Assembly (NCBI GenBank): GCA_028709105.1
Contig: JAQVYD010000078.1
Coordinates: 1-6,049, forward strand
Length of the DNA stretch: 6,049 nucleotides
Direction of reading: 5' to 3'
DNA from: Clostridia bacterium
GTDB taxonomy: Bacteria; Bacillota; Peptococcia; DRI-13; DTU073
Shown: positions 1-3,614 of the stretch, piece after piece
How positions within the stretch are numbered: the first letter of the stretch is position 1
Layout: every line of letters starts with the position of its first letter
Translations under genes and position numbers: made by a program
Notes under the pieces: model-generated
What the model was told of the DNA's origin: nothing
Seen by the model: the letters and a program-made list of their open reading frames with translations, nothing else
Databases searched by the model: none

Positions 1-52
1 AGCACACCGAGACCGCAGAACAACGCAGTAATACGAAGCAGATCACGTTTTA
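1..52. other. Unassigned left-edge sequence
   Basis: No open frame, tRNA or rRNA motif can be assigned here with confidence. It precedes the 5S-like segment, so it may be the decayed spacer after a 23S gene or a badly degraded 5S 5' half. Neither reading is supported by a clear match. Confidence 0.3.
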
Positions 53-124
53 CCTAGCAATTTAAGCCCTTCGGCGCAGCTGCGTACTTGATCTTAAGAT
101 CCGGGAGAGTATGTCGTTGCTAGG
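53..124 (+). pseudogene. Decayed or internally deleted 5S rRNA-like segment
   Basis: Positions 62-124 resemble the 3' two-thirds of a bacterial 5S rRNA: TTAAGCCCTTC, then GCGTACTTG, then CGGGAGAGTATGTCGTTGCTAGG, in the order and spacing expected for the segment after the conserved AGTTAAGC. The terminal TTGCTAGG (117-124) is an exact reverse complement of CCTAGCAA (53-60), as expected for helix I that joins the two 5S ends. However, only 72 nt lie between these ends, against about 117 in a normal 5S, so roughly 45 nt of helices II and III are missing. Loop-E bases also deviate from the usual GATGGTACT/GAGAGTAGGTC. The segment 90-101 is a perfect 12-bp palindrome forming the helix IV tip. I read it as a pseudogene. 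A poor alignment of positions 10-61 to the 5S 5' half is the alternative, but I found no convincing match there. Confidence 0.6.
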
Positions 125-160
125 ATCACTTTTAATACAATGCATAATGAAAAGATAAAA

Positions 161-188
161 GCAGGTTCGAATTCTACTCAAGGAGCCA
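161..188 (+). pseudogene. 3' relic of a tRNA-Asn gene
   Basis: This 28-nt stretch matches the T arm, 3' acceptor strand and CCA of the intact tRNA-Asn at 418-445 in 25 of 28 positions. It differs at 162 (C for T), 173 (T for C) and 180 (A for G). It keeps GGTTCGAAT and GGAGCCA. The T stem contains a C-A mismatch and a G-T wobble. No D arm, anticodon arm or matching 5' acceptor strand (TCCTTGA) is visible upstream, so it cannot fold as a tRNA. With the 5S-like segment just upstream it looks like the remains of a 5S-tRNA-Asn unit. Confidence 0.65.
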
Positions 189-191
189 TTT

Positions 192-265
192 GCGGGTGTA
201 GCTCAATGGTAGAGCGCCAGCCTTCCAAGCTGGTTACGTGGGTTCGATTCCCATCACCCGCTCCA
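192..265 (+). tRNA. tRNA-Gly (anticodon UCC)
   Basis: The sequence folds as a complete cloverleaf. The acceptor strand GCGGGTG (192-198) pairs with CACCCGC (255-261), followed by discriminator T262 and encoded CCA (263-265). The D arm is GCTC/GAGC. The anticodon stem CCAGC/GCTGG (217-221 with 229-233) encloses loop CTTCCAA with anticodon TCC at 224-226. The T loop is TTCGATT. This species reads glycine GGA and GGG codons. I see no strong promoter directly upstream, so it may be transcribed by read-through from the left. A T run follows the gene but without a hairpin. Confidence 0.97.
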
Positions 266-312
266 TTTTTAAAAAATAAAGACAGAATAACTACACACAC
301 GCTCTTTTTTTA

Positions 313-341
313 TTGACACTGTATAATTGCTATGGTAATAT
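313..341 (+). promoter_or_regulatory. Sigma-A-type promoter for tRNA-Asn
   Basis: A perfect -35 box TTGACA (313-318) and a -10 box TAATAT (336-341) are separated by 17 bp. Transcription would start near 348, about 23 nt before the tRNA. A T run (304-311) sits just upstream and the region is AT-rich. This suggests tRNA-Asn is transcribed independently of tRNA-Gly. Confidence 0.7.
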
Positions 342-370
342 ATTTATTGCTTAGAAGAATAATTAAATAT

Positions 371-445
371 TCCTCGATAGCTCAACGGTAGAGCATGCGG
401 CTGTTAACCGCAGGGTTGTAGGTTCGAATCCTACTCGAGGAGCCA
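371..445 (+). tRNA. tRNA-Asn (anticodon GUU)
   Basis: The cloverleaf is complete. The acceptor strand TCCTCGA (371-377) pairs with TCGAGGA (435-441), followed by discriminator G442 and encoded CCA (443-445). The D arm is GCTC/GAGC. The anticodon stem TGCGG/CCGCA (396-400 with 408-412) encloses loop CTGTTAA with anticodon GTT at 403-405. The T arm is GTAGG-TTCGAAT-CCTAC. It reads asparagine AAC and AAU codons. It has its own promoter upstream and a terminator 10 nt downstream, so it forms a single-gene transcription unit. Confidence 0.97.
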
Positions 446-455
446 TGAATTTCTC

Positions 456-479
456 CCTGGTAATCAACCAGGTTTTTTT
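456..479 (+). terminator. Rho-independent terminator after tRNA-Asn
   Basis: The stem CCTGGT (456-461) pairs with ACCAGG (467-472) around the loop AATCA and is followed directly by seven T residues (473-479). It separates the tRNA unit from the sigma-factor gene. Confidence 0.85.
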
Positions 480-560
480 AATATGTTTTTGCGGTACATT
501 CTAACAAAAGTTGCAAAAAAGTGAATAAAACAGCTTCGATTTATCAAAAGCAGATAAAAA

Positions 561-587
561 TAGGACGTTAATCCTAGTAAAATAGGA
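561..587. repeat. Three alternating TAGGA/TCCTA half-sites, 11-bp phased
   Basis: TAGGA (561-565), TCCTA (572-576) and TAGGA (583-587) start exactly 11 bp apart with 6-bp gaps (CGTTAA and GTAAAA). Neighbouring half-sites are therefore inverted repeats of each other, all on nearly the same face of the helix. The outer two extend to ATAGGAC. The group lies 72-99 bp before the sigma-gene start codon, where an operator or activator site would be expected. The binding protein is unknown. ATAGGACAA (582-590) loosely resembles a sigma-H -35 element, but I see no matching -10. Confidence 0.5.
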
Positions 588-616
588 CAAAAAGCGGATG
601 CTATTATGTAGTAAAT

Positions 617-625
617 TGTGATAAT
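617..625 (+). promoter_or_regulatory. Candidate extended -10 promoter of the sigma gene
   Basis: TGTGATAAT is an extended -10 motif (TG, one base, then GATAAT at 620-625). It would start transcription about 28 nt before the start codon. No good -35 box lies 16-18 bp upstream (GATGCT at 597-602), so the site is weak or needs an activator. Confidence 0.35.
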
Positions 626-659
626 TTGTTGTAAGAGGACGATTTAGGGGTGTACGCTT

Positions 660-1298
660 ATGAAGAAGAGCTGGTATTCTAATGAAACAGAGCTTTTGAA
701 ATTAGCTCAAAGTGGGGACGAAAGAGCCCAGGAAGAATTACTTAAGGACTATCGTGGCTTTATTTATTATCTTTGTAAAAATTATTTTCTTAAAGATGGT
801 GAACAGCAGGATTTAGTACAAGAAGCCACTATTGGTTTATTAGAAGCGATTAAAGCCTATGATTTTAACAAGAATGTCAAATTTCGTAATTTCGCCTTTT
901 TATGTATCAAGCGAGAGTTAAATTCCGCGGTAAGTCGTTCTAATCGAAAAAAAAGGCAGATTTTGAATAATGCGCTTTCTATTCACAGTAATAGCCATGA
1001 TGATGATAGTACTCGTTTTGGGTCTTCTCGCTATGCCAAGGAGCATTTGCTTAAGAATGAAAAGGACACACCGGAAAACAATTTTCTGGAAAAGGAAGGG
1101 GTAGAAGAATTAATAGCTTTTTTGCAAAAAAAACTTACTTGTTTAGAACAAAATGTTTTGCTTCTACGGTTACAAGGTTTTAGTTATTTAGAAATTACCG
1201 GTGCTTTGGCCATACAACCGAAGGCTGTTGATAATGCCATTCAAAGGATTAGAAGAAAAATTACCAATACTTACGATAAAATTAAGAATGCTTGTTAA
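660..1298 (+). CDS. Sigma-70 family RNA polymerase sigma factor, SigH-like
   Basis: The 212-residue product has the two-domain layout of the sporulation sigma-H group (B. subtilis SigH is about 218 residues). Region 2 spans residues 11-100. It includes QSGDERAQEELL, NYFLKDGEQQDLVQEATIGL and the promoter-melting and -10 recognition helix around KFRNFAFLCIKRELNSAV (74-91). A polar linker (about 105-145) with an HDDDS stretch follows. Region 4 spans about 159-201, with the helix-turn-helix FSYLEITGALAIQPKAVDNAIQRIRRK binding the -35 element. It would direct RNA polymerase to a specific promoter set. The part after region 2.4 (SRSNRKKRQILNNALSI) differs from the conserved TATRQKHIPLNSYASL of true SigH, so it may be a paralogue. 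The ATG is preceded by AGGGGTG (646-652) and an in-frame stop at 645-647, so this start is the only plausible one. It is probably a single-gene unit, with a hairpin downstream. Confidence 0.85.
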   Translation: MKKSWYSNETELLKLAQSGDERAQEELLKDYRGFIYYLCKNYFLKDGEQQDLVQEATIGLLEAIKAYDFNKNVKFRNFAFLCIKRELNSAVSRSNRKKRQILNNALSIHSNSHDDDSTRFGSSRYAKEHLLKNEKDTPENNFLEKEGVEELIAFLQKKLTCLEQNVLLLRLQGFSYLEITGALAIQPKAVDNAIQRIRRKITNTYDKIKNAC

Positions 1299-1302
1299 GT
1301 AG

Positions 1303-1334
1303 GGAACGGTGCTTTCGCCGTTCCGTGATCTTTT
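1303..1334 (+). terminator. Hairpin terminator after the sigma gene
   Basis: GGAACGGTG (1303-1311) pairs with CGCCGTTCC (1316-1324), nine pairs with one T-G wobble, around a CTTT tetraloop. The T tract (TTTT, 1331-1334) begins six bases after the stem, which is less than ideal. Termination may therefore be partial and allow some read-through into the ctsR leader. Confidence 0.6.
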
Positions 1335-1364
1335 AATTTAAGAGCAAAAGAATAATTGCGCAAA

Positions 1365-1381
1365 GGTGAGGAAAGGTGAGG
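1365..1381 (+). promoter_or_regulatory. Possible second, diverged CtsR box
   Basis: GGTGAGG-AAA-GGTGAGG forms two identical heptads with a 3-bp spacer, part of a perfect 10-bp tandem repeat of AAAGGTGAGG (1362-1381). It has the same layout as the CtsR operator at 1482-1498 and differs mainly by G instead of C at the fourth position of both heptads. The right-hand heptad overlaps the -35 position relative to a TATTAT (1399-1404), though the -35 sequence itself is poor. Alternatively it is a chance tandem duplication. Confidence 0.35.
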
Positions 1382-1440
1382 AATTGTAAAGAATAGGTTA
1401 TTATCTGGAAACATACCTTGTTTTTGCAGTTAATTGGTAG

Positions 1441-1471
1441 TTGCATATATTTATAGAAAAGTTGATATAAT
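1441..1471 (+). promoter_or_regulatory. Sigma-A-type promoter of the ctsR operon
   Basis: A perfect TATAAT (1466-1471) is preceded by TG one base away (TGATATAAT), making an extended -10. The best -35 is TTGCAT (1441-1446) at a long 19-bp spacing, which the extended -10 could compensate for. Transcription would start near 1478, a few bases before the CtsR operator. Confidence 0.65.
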
Positions 1472-1481
1472 ATAAGCAGAA

Positions 1482-1498
1482 GGTCAGTAAAGGTCAGG
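1482..1498 (+). promoter_or_regulatory. CtsR operator (heptad direct repeat)
   Basis: GGTCAGT-AAA-GGTCAGG is two direct heptads with a 3-bp spacer. It fits the known CtsR box (A/G)GTCAAA-NAN-(A/G)GTCAAA in the core GGTCA of both halves and differs in the last two bases of each. It lies downstream of the -10, and its second heptad overlaps the ribosome binding site AGGTGG (1496-1501). Bound CtsR would therefore block early transcription of its own operon. Confidence 0.8.
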
Positions 1499-1505
1499 TG
1501 GAAAA

Positions 1506-1964
1506 ATGAGTCTCGTCAGGCGGATCGAGGAATATCTTAAAAGTCTTTTGACACATCAGGAGGCGATTGAGATTCAGCGTAATGAATTGGCAGAGTTTTT
1601 TAATTGTGTTCCTTCGCAAATCAATTATGTTTTAAGTACTCGTTTTACTCCTATTCAGGGCTATCTTGTCGAAAGCAGAAGGGGGGGCGGTGGCTACGTC
1701 AGAATTATTAAAATCTCTTGGGACGCCTTTCCTCATTATGTCTTAAAAAATGTGTATAAGGAGATAGAGCCAAGTTTAGAGCAAGGGGAAGCTGAGGGGG
1801 TTTTAAAGCGCTTTTATGAGGAACAATTAATCACAACACGTGAATATAATCTTTTGAAAGCGATTATTAATAGAGAGACGCTCGCTCTTGATTTGCCCGA
1901 GAGGGATATCATTAGAGCTAAAATAATGCAGGTTGTTTTAACAACTTTATGCCGAAAAGATTAG
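1506..1964 (+). CDS. ctsR: Transcriptional repressor CtsR
   Basis: CtsR is the dimeric repressor of class III heat-shock genes (clp genes and its own operon). The 152-residue length is normal for the family. The N-terminal winged helix-turn-helix (residues about 3-70) contains QRNELAEFFNCVPSQINYVLSTRF as recognition region. The wing is ESRRGGGGYVRI, with the four glycines at 60-63. In Bacillus and Geobacillus this glycine-rich loop is the heat sensor, and an arginine just before it is a target of McsB; R58 and R59 are the equivalents here. The C-terminal part (about 80-150) is the helical dimerisation domain. The ATG follows AGGTGG by four bases, and an in-frame TAA lies at 1488-1490, which fixes the start. 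It is the first gene of the operon and is followed 19 nt later by mcsA. Confidence 0.96.
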   Translation: MSLVRRIEEYLKSLLTHQEAIEIQRNELAEFFNCVPSQINYVLSTRFTPIQGYLVESRRGGGGYVRIIKISWDAFPHYVLKNVYKEIEPSLEQGEAEGVLKRFYEEQLITTREYNLLKAIINRETLALDLPERDIIRAKIMQVVLTTLCRKD

Positions 1965-1983
1965 CGGTAAAGGGGGATTAAAA

Positions 1984-2514
1984 ATGCAATGTGAAAAATG
2001 TCAGAAAAACTTGGCTAATGTTCATATCACGCAATATATCAATGGCCAAAAAACGGAGAAGCATTTATGTGAACAATGTGCTCAGGAGGAAAAAGTAAAG
2101 ATTGAGTTCCCGAAAATTCCACTATATAACCTTAATGACCTTTTAGGAGTATTTTTTAATCAGCCATTAGTTTCTAAGGAGAAGGTGCGGGAAAATGTTT
2201 GCCCTAATTGTAAGATCCCTTACAGTAAAATCGCTGAATTGGGGCGCATGGGTTGTAGTGAATGTTATCAGCATTTCTCCTCTTATTTAGAGCCTGCTTT
2301 AAGGAAGATTCACGGAGCCACTCTTCATCGGGGCAAAATTCCCCAGCGGATGGGGAGTTCTTTGCGGATTAGTCGGGAGCTTAGTGATTTAAAACATCAA
2401 TTACGCCAGGTGGTAGAAAAAGAAGAGTATGAAAAGGCAGCAGAATTGCGAGATCGGATTAAAGAGCTCGAAGGTAAAATTAAGCAAGGGCAGGTGAGCA
2501 GTAACGATGATTGA
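1984..2514 (+). CDS. mcsA: McsA, activator of protein-arginine kinase McsB
   Basis: McsA is the zinc-binding partner that activates McsB and helps control CtsR. The 176-residue product has two pairs of CXXC-type zinc sites. The first is CEKC (3-6) with CEQC (29-32), and the second is CPNC (73-76) with CSEC (91-94). A UVR-type coiled coil closes the protein (about 131-165, containing EEYEKAAELRDRIKELE), similar to the segment in UvrB/UvrC and to the middle domain of ClpC. All eight cysteines are present, so it appears intact. The ribosome binding site AGGGGG (1971-1976) lies seven bases before the ATG. Its last eight bases overlap mcsB, indicating translational coupling. It is a cytosolic protein with no signal peptide or membrane segment. 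Confidence 0.95.
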   Translation: MQCEKCQKNLANVHITQYINGQKTEKHLCEQCAQEEKVKIEFPKIPLYNLNDLLGVFFNQPLVSKEKVRENVCPNCKIPYSKIAELGRMGCSECYQHFSSYLEPALRKIHGATLHRGKIPQRMGSSLRISRELSDLKHQLRQVVEKEEYEKAAELRDRIKELEGKIKQGQVSSNDD

Positions 2515-3562
2515 AAAAATTGTGGCGCGGGCGCAAAGTAATTGGACGAAGGCAGAAGGTCCTCATCATCATATTGTTCTTAGCTCTCGTCTGCGTTTAG
2601 CTCGGAATTTAAAAAAAATACCGATGCCCGCTTTCCAAAATGAAACTGATGGTTTTACTGTCTTGGAAAAGGTTAAAAACGCTGCGGAAAATTTAGGGTA
2701 TCGGGGGCAGGAAAAGTTATATTTTTACCGGTTAAATGAAATACCTGCCCTTGAGAGACAGATTTTACTGGAAAAACATCTGATTAGTCCTGAACATTGT
2801 GAGGAAGGTGGGAATAAGGGATTATTGATTAATGGGGATGAAGCCATTAGTATTATGATTAACGAAGAGGATCATCTCCGCTTACAGGTTTTTTCCCCAG
2901 GTCTGCAGTTGGAAGAGGCTTGGCAGATCGCTGATCAGTTAGATGACGCTTTGGAAAGTGAGTTGGAATATGCTTTCCATAGTAGAACAGGTTATTTGAC
3001 TGCTTGCCCGACTAATGTGGGAACAGGGCTAAGAGCTAGCGTGATGGTTCATGTACCGGCATTAGTCTTGACACAGCAGGCCGGAAGGGTTTTTAGCTCT
3101 TTAGGACAATTAGGTTTTACGGCACGTGGTCTTTATGGGGAAGGGACAGAGGCAATTGGTGATTTATATCAGATTTCTAACCAGATTACGCTAGGGCAAA
3201 CAGAGTTAGAAATCATCCAAAACTTAACGACATTGGCTTTACAAATTGTGGCGAAGGAAGAGAAAACCAGAAAGTGGTTACTTCAGGAATGTCCATTCCA
3301 GATCAAAGATCGGGTAGGCAGAGCTTTTGGTGTTTTACAAAATGCAGCAATTCTAAATTCGCAGGAGGCTTTGAACTGTTTGTCTGATGTAAGAATGGGT
3401 GTTGATTTGGGGCTTTTAAAGGAAGAATTGCGGAAACTTAATCTATGCGAGTTGTTAGTTTTGGCTCAACCTGCTTTTATTCAGAGATATACAGGGAGAA
3501 CTATGGCAGCTCAGGAAAGAGATGGAGTAAGGGCAGAGCTTTTTGCTAAAAAATTCCGTTGA
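2507..3562 (+). CDS. mcsB: Protein-arginine kinase McsB
   Basis: McsB phosphorylates arginine residues on CtsR and on damaged proteins. The phosphoarginine mark delivers them to ClpC-ClpP. The 351-residue product resembles the guanidino (creatine/arginine) kinase catalytic domain but lacks the N-terminal domain of metazoan enzymes. Nucleotide-binding arginines lie in SSRLRLARNL (26-35). The catalytic acidic loop is NEEDHLR (119-125). The active-site cysteine C167 lies in CPTNVGTGLRASV (167-179), at the same position I recall for the Bacillus enzyme. The C-terminal RDGVRA (338-343) matches the RDXXRA motif that binds phosphoarginine allosterically. Every key motif is present. The ATG lies in the ATGATTGA overlap with mcsA, preceded by AGGTGAG (2492-2498). 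A 52-bp gap with no evident promoter or terminator separates it from clpC. Confidence 0.96.
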   Translation: MIEKIVARAQSNWTKAEGPHHHIVLSSRLRLARNLKKIPMPAFQNETDGFTVLEKVKNAAENLGYRGQEKLYFYRLNEIPALERQILLEKHLISPEHCEEGGNKGLLINGDEAISIMINEEDHLRLQVFSPGLQLEEAWQIADQLDDALESELEYAFHSRTGYLTACPTNVGTGLRASVMVHVPALVLTQQAGRVFSSLGQLGFTARGLYGEGTEAIGDLYQISNQITLGQTELEIIQNLTTLALQIVAKEEKTRKWLLQECPFQIKDRVGRAFGVLQNAAILNSQEALNCLSDVRMGVDLGLLKEELRKLNLCELLVLAQPAFIQRYTGRTMAAQERDGVRAELFAKKFR

Positions 3563-3600
3563 TAGTGTTAAATGATTTAGGCATTATGCATTGCTTTTAA

Positions 3601-3607
3601 AGGAGGG
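3601..3607 (+). promoter_or_regulatory. Strong ribosome binding site of clpC
   Basis: AGGAGGG lies seven bases before the ATG at 3615 and extends to AAAGGAGG, a near-perfect anti-16S match. It is the strongest site in the operon and fixes the clpC start. Confidence 0.85.
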
Positions 3608-3614
3608 AAAAATA

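Noticed and set aside
18..38. Short resemblance to the 16S rRNA 530-loop (GCAGTAATACG)
   Set aside because: The match is only about 11 bases with the flanks unlike 16S, and a 16S fragment directly before a 5S end would be out of order.
322..327. Perfect TATAAT upstream of tRNA-Asn
   Set aside because: Its -35 position (299-304, ACGCTC) does not resemble TTGACA. The TTGACA at 313-318 fits TAATAT at 336-341 with 17-bp spacing much better.
511..539. TTGCAA as a -35 box for the sigma gene
   Set aside because: No -10-like hexamer occurs 16-18 bp downstream (CTTCGA at the expected place).
3563..3614. Possible internal promoter or terminator between mcsB and clpC
   Set aside because: The gap has only a short GCAT/ATGC palindrome, no T tract and no paired -35/-10 boxes. 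Continuous transcription is the simpler reading.
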